Made by a program: the position numbers and the translations under genes. Below are positions 49,410 to 57,192 of a DNA stretch of 62,345 nucleotides, piece by piece. The notes below the pieces were generated by a model, which saw only the letters and a program-made list of their open reading frames with translations, did not search any database and was not told the origin of the DNA. Origin of the DNA: a virus; the IMG/VR virus record IMGVR_UViG_3300046003_004948, positions 1 to 62,345 of that record; one strand, 5' to 3'. The stretch's first letter is position 1. The number at the start of each line of letters is the position of its first letter.

Positions 49410-49816
49410 AAAATAAAAATGTAATTATCCTGCGCGGAGTAAGTGGATCTGGCAAATCCGCTGCTGCGACACTGTTTGGCGGCAATGTGAAAATCTGCTG
49501 CGCCGATGATTTCTTTACTTCTGATGAAGGCAAGTATCAATTTGAAGCATCACGCACTCCAGAGGCTCACGAATATTGTCGTAAAGCTTTTGTTGCGGCA
49601 TTGCAAGACGATCAAGTTGATACCGTTGTGGTAGCAAATACTAATAGTCGAGAGCAAGAATTCGCCTTTTACGATGAAAAGGCAAAAGAAATCGGGGCAG
49701 ATGTATTCTATTTTGTGATTGAAAATCGCCATGGAAATACTGACATTCACAATGTTCCCATTGATGCAAAATCGCGTCAATTAAACAACATCATCAACTC
49801 TCTAAAACTTATTTAA
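49406..49816 (+). CDS. P-loop kinase (polynucleotide kinase-like)
   Basis: 136 aa starting at GTG 49406. The P-loop GVSGSGKS is at residues 11-18, the ADDFF strand (CCADDFFTSDEG) matches the '~~~sD~~~' acceptor motif of AAA_33/T4-PNK-type kinases, and VVVANTNSREQEF matches the 'vvvDnTn...~e~' strand. It is the size of the T4 polynucleotide-kinase kinase domain alone. It probably phosphorylates 5'-OH RNA/DNA ends, or less likely a small metabolite. It overlaps the phosphoesterase by 4 bp and thyX by one base. Confidence 0.8.
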   Translation: MKNKNVIILRGVSGSGKSAAATLFGGNVKICCADDFFTSDEGKYQFEASRTPEAHEYCRKAFVAALQDDQVDTVVVANTNSREQEFAFYDEKAKEIGADVFYFVIENRHGNTDIHNVPIDAKSRQLNNIINSLKLI

Positions 49817-50472
49817 TGAATAATAAAGTAACCCTGCTAGGGCATTATGGAAGCGACGAAATTATCGCTTGTAGCGCATGGACTTCCACAAGTCGCGATT
49901 TGACGGAGGATAAGAAGTCTCGAATCCCAAAACTAATCGACATGCTATGGAGTAATGGTCATGAGACACCGTTTGAAAAGGGAGTGGTTCACTTCCTAGT
50001 TGATACGGAAATCGCTAGTCACATTCATTTGCTTAAACATCGTATTGCATCCATCAATGCTGAGTCTGCTCGATATAAAGAACTAAAAGAAGATAAGTTT
50101 TATATTCCAGAAGATTGGAAAGGTATCTATCCTAATGAAAATTGTATAAAAGCTGGTGGCAAAGACTGGGCAGAAATGTTGGAATCATATACAAAAGCAG
50201 GAAACGAACTCTATCATGCTTGTTTAAAAGACCTTGAGCCTGTTCTTGGACGCAAACGCGCAAAAGAATCCGCTCGCTTCTTTAAGACTTACAACAGTCA
50301 AATTGAAGGAGACGTTATGTTTAACATGCGTTCTTTCGCCAATTTCATTAAGCTTCGTCGCAGCGAACATGCTCAAAAAGAAATTCGCGAAATTGCTGAC
50401 GAAATGCTACAGCTTGTTAAACAAATAGATGGAAATCCTTTTGAACACACACTAAAAGCCTGGGGCTACTAA
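49816..50472 (+). CDS. thyX: Flavin-dependent thymidylate synthase
   Basis: 218 aa. The ThyX signature is KHRIASINAESARY (residues 75-88), corresponding to RHRxxSxNxxSxRY with the first Arg changed to Lys. ETPFEKGVVHF is the conserved 'hts.~eh~~~tF' helix, and NFIKLRRSEHAQKEIREIAD is the C-terminal 'fl.lR....AQ.EIr.~a' block. It makes dTMP from dUMP with FADH2, NADPH and methylenetetrahydrofolate. It completes the dUTPase-to-dTTP route in this phage. Confidence 0.9.
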   Translation: MNNKVTLLGHYGSDEIIACSAWTSTSRDLTEDKKSRIPKLIDMLWSNGHETPFEKGVVHFLVDTEIASHIHLLKHRIASINAESARYKELKEDKFYIPEDWKGIYPNENCIKAGGKDWAEMLESYTKAGNELYHACLKDLEPVLGRKRAKESARFFKTYNSQIEGDVMFNMRSFANFIKLRRSEHAQKEIREIADEMLQLVKQIDGNPFEHTLKAWGY

Positions 50473-50473
50473 T

Positions 50474-50758
50474 ATGAAAATCAACATCAAATACCACGAT
50501 ATTGTTAATTATGTCTTGGGGTTTTGCAGCTATCACCCACTGGAGCTAGTCATTGATCCTTTGCGATACAAAATCGGAGACAATTACATTAGTGATTCAA
50601 AAACTGGTGAATTGTTTTATCAAAACGACGACTATTGCAAATTTATGCAAAAAATCTTGATACTTAAAATGGCGGCGAAAAACTTCGACACCCTGCAAGT
50701 TCAAGGTTTCTGCCGAGAAATCGAACAGTTTGCGCCATTGGAGGTTGTATTATCATGA
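50474..50758 (+). CDS. Hypothetical 94-aa protein
   Basis: Unrecognised. It starts immediately after thyX and overlaps the next gene by 4 bp (ATGA). An N-terminal YHDIVNYVLGFCSYHPLEL helix-loop precedes a mixed alpha/beta fold; no motif is visible. Confidence 0.6.
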   Translation: MKINIKYHDIVNYVLGFCSYHPLELVIDPLRYKIGDNYISDSKTGELFYQNDDYCKFMQKILILKMAAKNFDTLQVQGFCREIEQFAPLEVVLS

Positions 50759-51021
50759 TTTCGGCAAAAGTGTCTCAAATCATTAGCGTCGATCTGTCTC
50801 CAACTGAGGCAAAAGAAGTCGCGATAAAGTATATTTGTGCTGTTTTTGATTGGAAAACGTCCTATTCGATACGTGCAGATGGCGATAATCACGAAGATTG
50901 GGTGTTTCATAAAACGACTGTTTACTCTTCTCATTCCTTTGAGACTGAATTCAGACTTCGAAAAGCAACCGAGCGAGACAAAATGATCTGTCAATTTATT
51001 GAAGAAATGAAGAATACTTAA
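50755..51021 (+). CDS. Hypothetical 88-aa protein
   Basis: Unrecognised. SPTEAKEVAIKYICAVFDWK helix followed by strands and EFRLRKATERDKMICQFIEE. It is the last gene before the endolysin, whose promoter is just after its stop. Confidence 0.6.
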   Translation: MISAKVSQIISVDLSPTEAKEVAIKYICAVFDWKTSYSIRADGDNHEDWVFHKTTVYSSHSFETEFRLRKATERDKMICQFIEEMKNT

Positions 51022-51029
51022 AAAATACG

Positions 51030-51036
51030 GTGTAAA
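51030..51036 (+). promoter_or_regulatory. GTGTAAA motif before the endolysin
   Basis: GTGTAAA (51030-51036), inside GGTGTAAATAC. The GTG start at 51046 stands 15 nt after the T of TGTAAA. It shares the exact GTGTAAATAC core with the holin promoter. Confidence 0.65.
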
Positions 51037-51045
51037 TACAAGAAA

Positions 51046-51648
51046 GTGAAAAACATTTTCTCAAAACTTACAAGTTTACTTGGGGCGAAATCTTCGACCC
51101 CAAGTTTGCCGCTTTCTACCCCTAAGACACCAAATATAATGACTAATAAATATCCTGAAACAGTTGCTTTGTCGCCTCAAACAAACGGACCACGCGCCCG
51201 TAAAATCGCTCCCAAGGCTATTGTTATGCACGATACAGAAGGTAATTACAACGGCTCAATTGATTGGACTAGTAAAATCAACAATCCATCAACTGGCGAA
51301 AGACTTTACGCTAGTTATCATTGCATCATTGCGCGTGACGGCAGACGCACGATCACGAATCGCGATGACAATAGAGCGTATCATGCTGGTGTAAGCTCGT
51401 TTAAGGGTATGACTAGCCTCAATAACTGTTCTATTGGTGTGGCATTTGAGCGTAGTTCCTACACAGAGCCGCTACAACCTGCCGCAATCGAGTCTGCGAT
51501 TGAATATATCGTGCCACTCATGAAGAAATGGAACATCACTCTTGACATGGTTACTGACCACAGAACGATTGCTCCAAACCGTAAAAAAGACCTTAATCCA
51601 AAAGAATTTGCTAAATTTTACGAAGCATTAAAAAAGCATTTTAAATAA
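51046..51648 (+). CDS. N-acetylmuramoyl-L-alanine amidase (endolysin)
   Basis: 200 aa. The amidase-2 domain spans residues ~45-190: IVMHDTEG (H62), ASYHCIIARDGR, AYHAGVSS, NNCSIGVAFE and VTDHRTIAPNRKKDLNP (H172 with K180/D182), the zinc site and catalytic residues of T7-lysozyme-like amidases. It cleaves the lactoyl-alanine bond of peptidoglycan at the end of infection. There is no export signal, so it depends on the holin next door. The first ~40 residues are a Ser/Pro-rich linker; an in-frame ATG at 51139, just after TATA, would give a shorter form. The start is GTG. Confidence 0.9.
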   Translation: MKNIFSKLTSLLGAKSSTPSLPLSTPKTPNIMTNKYPETVALSPQTNGPRARKIAPKAIVMHDTEGNYNGSIDWTSKINNPSTGERLYASYHCIIARDGRRTITNRDDNRAYHAGVSSFKGMTSLNNCSIGVAFERSSYTEPLQPAAIESAIEYIVPLMKKWNITLDMVTDHRTIAPNRKKDLNPKEFAKFYEALKKHFK

Positions 51649-51657
51649 AAAAATCTA

Positions 51658-51664
51658 GTGTAAA
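51658..51664 (+). promoter_or_regulatory. GTGTAAA motif before the holin
   Basis: GTGTAAA (51658-51664) in AGTGTAAATACC; ATG 51674 is 15 nt from the T of TGTAAA. Endolysin and holin thus have separate but near-identical motifs. Confidence 0.65.
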
Positions 51665-51673
51665 TACCTGCAA

Positions 51674-51991
51674 ATGGAGCCAGAAAAATCAATAATCAAG
51701 GAGTTTTTAGACGGAGGTTGGGTCATTCCTCTGATCGGTGCAGCAGCAATGTTAGCTCGCTTATTGTCGGCTCAGAAAAAAGTTGGTATTCTCGAATACG
51801 CAAAAAAGATCACCGCAGCGGCAATCTCTTCTTCTATTGCGTGGTTTATTTTGGAGCAGACAGATATTTCGTCGCTCTATAAAGCCATTTGCTATGGCAT
51901 TATTGGTGTCATTAGTCCAGAAATAATCAATGGAATCATAAAACTTGGCAAACGATTCCAAGAAGATCCCGAAAAATACATCAAAAAGTAA
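51674..51991 (+). CDS. Holin-like membrane protein (LydA-type)
   Basis: 105 aa with two to three membrane segments: GGWVIPLIGAAAMLARLLS (~14-32), ITAAAISSSIAWFIL (~46-60) and a weaker ICYGIIGVISPEIINGI (~74-90). It is followed by a charged, Lys-rich cytoplasmic tail. The GGWVIPLIGAAAMLARLL start resembles the LydA-type phage holin family. It directly follows the endolysin and has the same promoter type, so it should form the hole that releases the amidase. Confidence 0.8.
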   Translation: MEPEKSIIKEFLDGGWVIPLIGAAAMLARLLSAQKKVGILEYAKKITAAAISSSIAWFILEQTDISSLYKAICYGIIGVISPEIINGIIKLGKRFQEDPEKYIKK

Positions 51992-52005
51992 AAGATTAAT
52001 CTTTT
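51990..52005. terminator. AT-rich perfect palindrome between convergent genes
   Basis: AAAAGATTAATCTTTT, a 16-bp perfect palindrome between the stop of the holin and the stop of the opposing fibre-accessory gene. It could be a weak bidirectional terminator, but it has no GC-rich stem or long T tract. Confidence 0.35.
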
Positions 52006-52006
52006 A

Positions 52007-52339
52007 TTATTCTGCCCACCAAGTATTTGGCACACCTTCTCCAGTGGGGCGCGGAGATCCAGATGCACTTGACCAATAGATGTATTGCTCTCCGCCATCT
52101 GGAATTGGCATTTCTGAAATATCGCGGAAAAGAACCCACCAATGACCATCGCCAACTGGAATTTCTTCGCTTTCGATTTGCGGTTCTGGATAATATTCGC
52201 CATGTATATGCAAAGCGTATTCGAGATTTGCAAGATTGGTGACGATTTCACCATCTTCGTTTTGGGTAGCAAAACCATTGGCTAAACCAAATTGTTGAGC
52301 TGTTTCTTTATTTGGGAATTTTAAAATATAGTCAATCAT
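52007..52339 (-). CDS. Conserved small phage protein after a fibre gene
   Basis: 110 aa. The motif GDGHWWVLFRDISEMPIPDG with GEQYIYWSS is one I recall in short proteins encoded next to phage fibres. It is soluble, no enzyme motif. It overlaps the fibre gene by 4 bp (ATGA), so the two are translated together. A structural or chaperone role for the fibre is plausible. Confidence 0.55.
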   Translation of the reverse strand: MIDYILKFPNKETAQQFGLANGFATQNEDGEIVTNLANLEYALHIHGEYYPEPQIESEEIPVGDGHWWVLFRDISEMPIPDGGEQYIYWSSASGSPRPTGEGVPNTWWAE

Positions 52340-53793
52340 GGACTTGTTAATGTTTGTAATTGTGAGTTAGAGAGGCGAACAGAATAATAGCGGAAAGACT
52401 TTATAATTGAATTTTGATTAGTAAATAGCACTAAATTTGTCGGTTCTATGCCGTTATTTTCTGATCTTGGTAATAGCACTTCATTATCTTGAGTTCCAAG
52501 AGTTCCATTTAAACAAATAACAGCGCTGCCATTATTTTGAAATGCCATAGCTGCTTTTCTTGACGCTCCATACGCAACACTCCCTATGGTATTACTAAAC
52601 TGTGTTTGTTCATCATTGGTAATGACTCCAGCTAAAGAATTACTATTCTGCATTCGTATTCCATTTTGGGAACCACCAAACCAAGCAGAGGAGAAATCGG
52701 AAGAAACTCCTTTCACAATCAATTGACAAAAAAGCACTCCAGCAGTTTCATTGTAAAAACTGGAAATATTTGTATATTGTAAAACATCTGCGCTTCTTGT
52801 TGCAGAACCAGATACAGCTTCTATGTAAGATGAAGCTGCCGATTTTCTTTCAAGCTGTGCAGATGTAACGCTGCCTGTCACATCTAATGATAAACTGCCA
52901 AAATTTGGAGTGAATGTATAAGTCGTGCGGGTAGTTGAGCCTGTGCCAACAATCGTCGCAGAGTGAGTTCCTCCAAGCGTTACCGTTCCCGTGCCATAAA
53001 ATGATAAAGTATGTGCTATAGGAGGAACTGTTCTAATCTGACTGGTCAGAGTAGCAGAAGGAAAGACATAATTTGTCGATGAATCTTCTGCTAACCATCC
53101 CAAACACTCTAATGTTACAGGATCGTATTCAAAACGAGGTTCATTGGTAGCCGCTTTTACAATACCAAAGGTATTGCCAGCAACAACAGTAATACCTGTA
53201 GCGCTCCAATCAGCATCTTCAGGTCGCCATTCACTGCCAAGAGCAGCGAGGTAATCAGATTGCTCGTAGTCTTCGCCACTTGTCCAATATCTGATTCTCA
53301 TTGCCCATCTAGTGCCATTGTATGTCGCTTGATAATCAAACTCCCCAGGACCACCAACGACACTTTCCCAAATTATCCTTCCATTTAAAACCGAACCTCC
53401 TTGGCTCATTAAACGGTTTGAGTCGTTAACAATCACTCTATTTGGTCCATAATAATTTCCAATAGAAGCTCTAGCGAACGATGGAGTCGCACCAATTCTT
53501 GGAACAAGCGTTCGATCTTCTGCGAAGTAAAAATCAAGAAGAGCAGATGGAATAGTGGTGTCGATAGACGATCCAGTAAATCTAAAACCAGCGTCAAATG
53601 GGGCGAACATCAAATCTCCGCTTAATCCCAAATTAACAATTTTTCTGTTGAATTCTCTCAACAAGTGATCACTTAAATCCTGATAATTTATCTGCGCAAA
53701 TTCACTAGCAATAGAATTTTTATAACTTGACCAAACCGAATTATCAGCTCTAAAGTCTTGTTTTATTTCATTTTGTAATTTGCGGGGACTCAT
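52336..53793 (-). CDS. Second tail fibre/spike-like protein with LamG-like domain
   Basis: 485 aa. Middle segments such as FARASIGNYYGPNRVIV, RFEYDPVTLECLGWLAED and SSTNYVF are a known phage structural pattern ('FaRastatyvd.~g~', 'R.dyd..t.~~~GllvE~~~tN'). AQLERKSAASSYIEAVSGSA with TRSADVL is the matching second half preceding a concanavalin/LamG-like domain (residues ~340-485). The N-terminal ~60 residues may attach it to the virion. It is preceded by a GTGTAAT motif, giving late expression independent of the main tail operon. Confidence 0.75.
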   Translation of the reverse strand: MSPRKLQNEIKQDFRADNSVWSSYKNSIASEFAQINYQDLSDHLLREFNRKIVNLGLSGDLMFAPFDAGFRFTGSSIDTTIPSALLDFYFAEDRTLVPRIGATPSFARASIGNYYGPNRVIVNDSNRLMSQGGSVLNGRIIWESVVGGPGEFDYQATYNGTRWAMRIRYWTSGEDYEQSDYLAALGSEWRPEDADWSATGITVVAGNTFGIVKAATNEPRFEYDPVTLECLGWLAEDSSTNYVFPSATLTSQIRTVPPIAHTLSFYGTGTVTLGGTHSATIVGTGSTTRTTYTFTPNFGSLSLDVTGSVTSAQLERKSAASSYIEAVSGSATRSADVLQYTNISSFYNETAGVLFCQLIVKGVSSDFSSAWFGGSQNGIRMQNSNSLAGVITNDEQTQFSNTIGSVAYGASRKAAMAFQNNGSAVICLNGTLGTQDNEVLLPRSENNGIEPTNLVLFTNQNSIIKSFRYYSVRLSNSQLQTLTSP

Positions 53794-53801
53794 TTCTTTT
53801 A

Positions 53802-53808
53802 ATTACAC
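53802..53808 (-). promoter_or_regulatory. GTGTAAT motif before the second fibre
   Basis: Minus strand GTGTAAT (53808-53802); ATG 53793 is 14 nt from the T of TGTAAT. Upstream AAAGATAAAAAA is AT-rich, with no clear -35. Confidence 0.6.
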
Positions 53809-53812
53809 TTTT

Positions 53813-54415
53813 TTATCTTTTATAGTAATCAAAAAAACAAGTCATTACTTCCATATTGATATTCTTGAAATGACTAGCGGGAAGCAGTTTATCTGGCACT
53901 AGATCGTGTAGTTTCTCACATTCATACAAGCTTTTACGGCGTGACCACCGCTTAGTCAGAAACACATACTGATAATAATACAAATAAGCGTTCGCATTAC
54001 GAGCATAGATTTCGGGGCAGGTGATATTAAATTTCTTGATTAAATTCAGCGCTCTGCGCTCACAATCCCTCTCTACGGCAATTACTTTGACGAACTCGTC
54101 CCATTGCCGCAACGACACCTTGCCCTTGTCTAAAGCGCTCCAAATGTCTCCAGACTCATACCACGCTGGAATGCGCTCAACGGCTTGTGTCAGATGCGCA
54201 AATTCGTGAATAAATATAGTATGAAAATTAGGATTCTTGGTCGCTACGACCATTTCATCTCCATCGCAAAAACCGCCGCACTTAAAATCTTTAAATGCTT
54301 CTTGTGATACGGTTTTGCGTGGAACTAACGTAATTGTTTTTTCGTGCTTTTGGCAATATTCATGCACATACTCTTTGAACTTTTCAAAGTTTTTGAGATT
54401 AATTTTCGCCCTCAT
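53813..54415 (-). CDS. Zinc metallopeptidase-like protein (HExxH)
   Basis: 200 aa. The zinc motif is FHTIFIHEFAHLTQAV (HEFAH), with a possible downstream ligand in VIAVERDCERRAL (Glu about 35 residues later), a gluzincin-like spacing. No signal peptide, so it is intracellular. It could process a virion or host protein. It belongs to the minus operon ending here, and its start overlaps the upstream gene by 17 bp. Confidence 0.7.
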   Translation of the reverse strand: MRAKINLKNFEKFKEYVHEYCQKHEKTITLVPRKTVSQEAFKDFKCGGFCDGDEMVVATKNPNFHTIFIHEFAHLTQAVERIPAWYESGDIWSALDKGKVSLRQWDEFVKVIAVERDCERRALNLIKKFNITCPEIYARNANAYLYYYQYVFLTKRWSRRKSLYECEKLHDLVPDKLLPASHFKNINMEVMTCFFDYYKR

Positions 54416-54683
54416 AAGTCACTATACCCAAAGCTTGAAATAAGTCTTTATCGCTTTTTGTCATCAGAGTCACGAAACATGGCGTAGAATCGCCAATGTA
54501 AGCGCCAATTTGATTGTATTCAAAAAACTCTTCAGCTTCATCATACGACATTCCATCGTCTATTAGCTTTGCTAGAATTTTTCTTTTATCATAGCAAAGA
54601 ATAGGGGGTCTGCCGAATTGCTCGACAACCCCCACAATGCATTTTTCATATCCGTCCATTTTGATAAATAGTTCTTCTGTCAT
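54399..54683 (-). CDS. Conserved phage hypothetical protein
   Basis: 94 aa. AKLIDDGMSYDEAEEFFEYN followed by QIGAYIGDSTPCFV is a pattern that recurs in phage hypothetical proteins, with the D-x-x-x-A-x-E-x-x-x-Y-N core. No function is known to me. Soluble, acidic. Confidence 0.7.
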   Translation of the reverse strand: MTEELFIKMDGYEKCIVGVVEQFGRPPILCYDKRKILAKLIDDGMSYDEAEEFFEYNQIGAYIGDSTPCFVTLMTKSDKDLFQALGIVTYEGEN

Positions 54684-54705
54684 AAGCGTGTTTTTTTGGT
54701 TGGTT

Positions 54706-54906
54706 TCAACTACAATATTTGTCTCGCATGTTCATGAGTGAAAGCCTATCATCTAGTAGTTGATTGATTGTTGCCATCCACTTTGATTTTTTATCTACAG
54801 GAGCGTCATCCCATCCTTCTTTTGCCATAGACAATTTATCGTCAATGGATTTGATAGATGTCAAAACGTCACCAGTTGTAACATTGTATTCTTCGTTAAT
54901 CTTCAT
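54706..54906 (-). CDS. Hypothetical 66-aa protein
   Basis: Helical, with possible coiled-coil character (LTSIKSIDDKLSMAKEGW). It overlaps the upstream gene by 11 bp; no family recognised. Confidence 0.6.
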   Translation of the reverse strand: MKINEEYNVTTGDVLTSIKSIDDKLSMAKEGWDDAPVDKKSKWMATINQLLDDRLSLMNMRDKYCS

Positions 54907-55105
54907 TGTTTTGCGGTAGAGAGTTGTAGAAATATTCTGTTGCTGATTTTAAGTCGGGGAGAGAATGTATTTTTTGATTATATTCGCGCAGATATAGTTC
55001 AAACAAATAAGTCAATCCAATATTACTTTTAGACATTCGGCGTAAAACTGAGAGCGATCTCAAGTAAATCCACCAGTCCCATTTATTGATTATCCAGTTT
55101 TTCAT
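54896..55105 (-). CDS. Hypothetical 69-aa protein
   Basis: Start ATG 55105 is chosen over 55168 because it overlaps the stop of the small membrane gene upstream as ATGA. Trp/Arg-rich N-terminus (MKNWIINKWDWWIYLRSL) followed by helices. Unknown function. Confidence 0.6.
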   Translation of the reverse strand: MKNWIINKWDWWIYLRSLSVLRRMSKSNIGLTYLFELYLREYNQKIHSLPDLKSATEYFYNSLPQNNED

Positions 55106-55197
55106 GGTGTTGAAAGAAATAAAATAGCGATAACTCCAAACATAACACACGTAATAAGTGCGTCCCATCCATTAGTTGTTGAAAGTAGTATGTCCAT
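55102..55197 (-). CDS. Small single-span membrane protein, 31 aa
   Basis: ATG 55197 to TGA 55102: MDILLSTTNGWDALITCVMF then GVIAILFLSTP. A single hydrophobic helix (ALITCVMFGVIAILFL) spans the membrane. It begins 5 bp after the upstream membrane gene and ends in an ATGA overlap with the downstream gene. That arrangement supports a real gene despite its size. Confidence 0.6.
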   Translation of the reverse strand: MDILLSTTNGWDALITCVMFGVIAILFLSTP

Positions 55198-55202
55198 ATT
55201 AT

Positions 55203-55601
55203 TTATTTTTTTCCTTTAATGATGTCTGAGGCTTGTTCGATAAGATAGACTTTCGGGGCTACCTTGATTTGAATTGCTGTTTTAATACGAGAGACTGAGC
55301 TTGACAGTATTCCGATAGTAGCAACAAAGATCACTACCGCACCGATTACTGATGGCACAACTTCCAATCCATCATAATCGCATTTTGGATCTTTTATCAT
55401 CTTCATGCCATAGCGAAATATCAATGCGCCGATAATAAAACAAATAATTGGGAAAATTGCCCAATAACACGCTTCAAAGAATTTCCATTGAAGATATTCG
55501 TGAATAACAGGCGGGATTTCTTTTACAGCAAAGTCGCCAATTGCTTGTGCAGCGTTTTCTAGCCATAAGACTAGCTTAGTTTGTAGTTCATTAGTTTCCA
55601 T
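55203..55601 (-). CDS. Membrane protein with two to three transmembrane helices
   Basis: 132 aa. Hydrophobic helices at about 45-62 (CYWAIFPIICFIIGALIF) and 82-103 (VPSVIGAVVIFVATIGILSS), with an amphipathic N-terminal helix. Neighbours are a 31-aa membrane protein and RlpA, so an envelope-directed role (lysis accessory, superinfection exclusion) is possible. Own promoter with a leader of about ten bases. Confidence 0.65.
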   Translation of the reverse strand: METNELQTKLVLWLENAAQAIGDFAVKEIPPVIHEYLQWKFFEACYWAIFPIICFIIGALIFRYGMKMIKDPKCDYDGLEVVPSVIGAVVIFVATIGILSSSVSRIKTAIQIKVAPKVYLIEQASDIIKGKK

Positions 55602-55617
55602 AATATTGTGCGGGGGG

Positions 55618-55646
55618 ATTTAAACAGATAAGTTAAAGATTGTCAA
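55618..55646 (-). promoter_or_regulatory. Sigma70-type promoter for the membrane-protein genes
   Basis: Minus strand TTGACA (55646-55641), 17 bp, TTAAAT (55623-55618). The ATG at 55601 is 22 nt after the first -10 base, leaving a short leader (CCCCCCGCACAATATT). This is one of the few units with a real 5' leader. Confidence 0.7.
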
Positions 55647-55647
55647 G

Positions 55648-55992
55648 TTATTTTTTTACATTTTCCACTTTGACTCTTGTAATGCCTTTGTGTTTGAAGT
55701 CGAGAGATGTTGCTGCGGCAAGAGAAACGTCAATTACTCTGCCCGAAATAAATGGTCCTCTGTCATTTATCCTTACAATAACAGATCGACCATTGGACAA
55801 ATTAGTCACTTTAACGATTGAGCCGAAAGGAAGAGTTCTATGCGCAGCAGTTAGCTTTGTATCGTTGAGTCTTTCGCCGCTTGCAGTAATTGATCCTCTG
55901 TTTGTTTTCACAGAGTAAAAAGAAGCTTTTCCATACTCCAGAGCATTCGCTAACATCGTTGTGGCTAATAGTGCCATTAGTGTTTTTTTCAT
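55648..55992 (-). CDS. RlpA-like septal/peptidoglycan-cleaving protein, secreted
   Basis: 114 aa. A signal peptide ([20 protein letters not shown], cleavage probably after ANA) is followed by a double-psi beta-barrel: [29 protein letters not shown] with GSIVKV, and [20 protein letters not shown]. The conserved H and D of the RlpA site are present ([19 protein letters not shown]). RlpA proteins are lytic transglycosylases acting on naked glycan strands. It lacks the SPOR domain of bacterial RlpA, so it would diffuse in the periplasm. It overlaps the glutaredoxin gene by 4 bp. Confidence 0.85.
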   Translation of the reverse strand: MKKTLMALLATTMLANALEYGKASFYSVKTNRGSITASGERLNDTKLTAAHRTLPFGSIVKVTNLSNGRSVIVRINDRGPFISGRVIDVSLAAATSLDFKHKGITRVKVENVKK

Positions 55993-56225
55993 TGTTTTAA
56001 ATTGTTATAAATATCTTCTACGCCTGTAATTCGCTCGATCTCATTTCCTTGATCGTCTTCGATGATAAGCATAGGAACATTTCTAATGCTTTTTTCACGA
56101 AACCAAGGAATGTTTTCGGGTTCATTCATGCTTTTTATATTCACTGATATTGCGGATTTTTCCAGTCTTGCTTTCAGCAAGTGACATGGACCGCAAGTTG
56201 CACTTGTAGCTAGTATTTTTTTCAT
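55989..56225 (-). CDS. Glutaredoxin/thioredoxin-like protein
   Basis: 78 aa. The redox motif [16 protein letters not shown] (CGPC at residues 11-14), a cis-Pro segment IRNVPMLII and a C-terminal helix [11 protein letters not shown] fit a minimal thioredoxin fold of glutaredoxin size. It can re-reduce the C-terminal cysteines of ribonucleotide reductase. It lies in a minus operon between RlpA and hypothetical genes. Confidence 0.85.
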   Translation of the reverse strand: MKKILATSATCGPCHLLKARLEKSAISVNIKSMNEPENIPWFREKSIRNVPMLIIEDDQGNEIERITGVEDIYNNLKQ

Positions 56226-56226
56226 A

Positions 56227-56454
56227 TCAATTCAATTTTGCTCCTACTGCTTGAGAGATTCTCTTATTATCGCATTGACCATTTGCTGCTTCAATAACGG
56301 CATCCGCAAACAATTCACCTAAACCCGACTCATCATAAGCTTTACTAAACATACGCATTTGTTGTTCATCTTCAGTTAGATTGTTTAGGTCTAATGTACC
56401 GTTTTTTTCTTTCTCAAGATATTGTCTTGCGATTTCCATGCTTTCTTCTAACAT
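56227..56454 (-). CDS. Hypothetical 75-aa protein
   Basis: Acidic, helical. MLEESMEIARQYLEKEKNGT and GLGELFADAVIEAANGQ give helices with no known motif. One base after its stop the glutaredoxin-like gene begins. Confidence 0.6.
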   Translation of the reverse strand: MLEESMEIARQYLEKEKNGTLDLNNLTEDEQQMRMFSKAYDESGLGELFADAVIEAANGQCDNKRISQAVGAKLN

Positions 56455-56455
56455 A

Positions 56456-56857
56456 TTATTGTTCTTTCACTTCTCCTTTTTTTAATACCATTTTAAACGA
56501 TACTCCAAATTTGTCAATAAAGAAATCTTCGAAGTCTTTGAATTGTTGGTGTTTTTCATCATACCATCCGTGTTTGTTTTCAGGCAAGCTAAAATGGATA
56601 GATTTGCCGTCTGTGGAAAATATATGCAATGTTTCAGTGTAGCTTTTAAATCCTGGAGTATAAGGACAATCCTCATACATCCATTCGTTAAACCATCGCA
56701 TATCAGAAACATTGAATGTCTTATCATTCCATGTAAATTGAGAATTTAAAATGATTTCATCCCTTTGTTTCTCAAAGATTTCAACAGTTCGACGAATTTC
56801 TTTGATCTCATCCTTGAAGAATCGTATACCTTTATTTAAAAAATCTATTTTATTCAT
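56456..56857 (-). CDS. Hypothetical 133-aa protein
   Basis: N-terminal coiled coil (FFKDEIKEIRRTVEIFEKQR) then a beta-rich middle (FTWNDKTFNVSDMRW, YTETLHIFSTDGKSIHFS). Unknown function. Separated by one base from the downstream gene. Confidence 0.65.
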   Translation of the reverse strand: MNKIDFLNKGIRFFKDEIKEIRRTVEIFEKQRDEIILNSQFTWNDKTFNVSDMRWFNEWMYEDCPYTPGFKSYTETLHIFSTDGKSIHFSLPENKHGWYDEKHQQFKDFEDFFIDKFGVSFKMVLKKGEVKEQ

Positions 56858-56861
56858 ATGT

Positions 56862-57191
56862 TTATCTTTTTACTACTGCGAATCCTTTCTTTCCTTTGAG
56901 CCATTCATAGGCTTCAGCACCAGTGAACCATTGAGCATCTTTACGAGGTCCTAAAGCAAACCATCCATGACGAATGTATGTGTAGTCGATGTATTGCTGA
57001 TCTTCACCGCAAAAGTTAAGAACGTTGTTGCGACTGACTTTAATCAGATAGTCGCCCTCACGACTGTCCCTGAGTATTTGGCGATTAGATGCAGTCTTTT
57101 GCCAACTGGTTAGTTGTTGATATTCCGCAGACTCAGTTTGCTCTCGCAATTTTAAAATTACTGCTTGCATTCGTTTTTCGAAAATTGTCAT
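56862..57191 (-). CDS. Hypothetical 109-aa protein
   Basis: Mixed alpha/beta: a helical N-terminus (FEKRMQAVILKLREQ) and a Tyr/Trp-rich C-terminus (YIRHGWFALGPRKD, WFTGAEAYEWLKGKKG). No family recognised. Confidence 0.6.
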   Translation of the reverse strand: MTIFEKRMQAVILKLREQTESAEYQQLTSWQKTASNRQILRDSREGDYLIKVSRNNVLNFCGEDQQYIDYTYIRHGWFALGPRKDAQWFTGAEAYEWLKGKKGFAVVKR

Positions 57192-57192
57192 A

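Noticed and set aside
50474-51021. Anti-CRISPR or toxin-antitoxin pair in the two small genes after thyX
   Set aside because: The sequences show no helix-turn-helix partner, toxin fold or known motif; small size and tandem position alone are not evidence.
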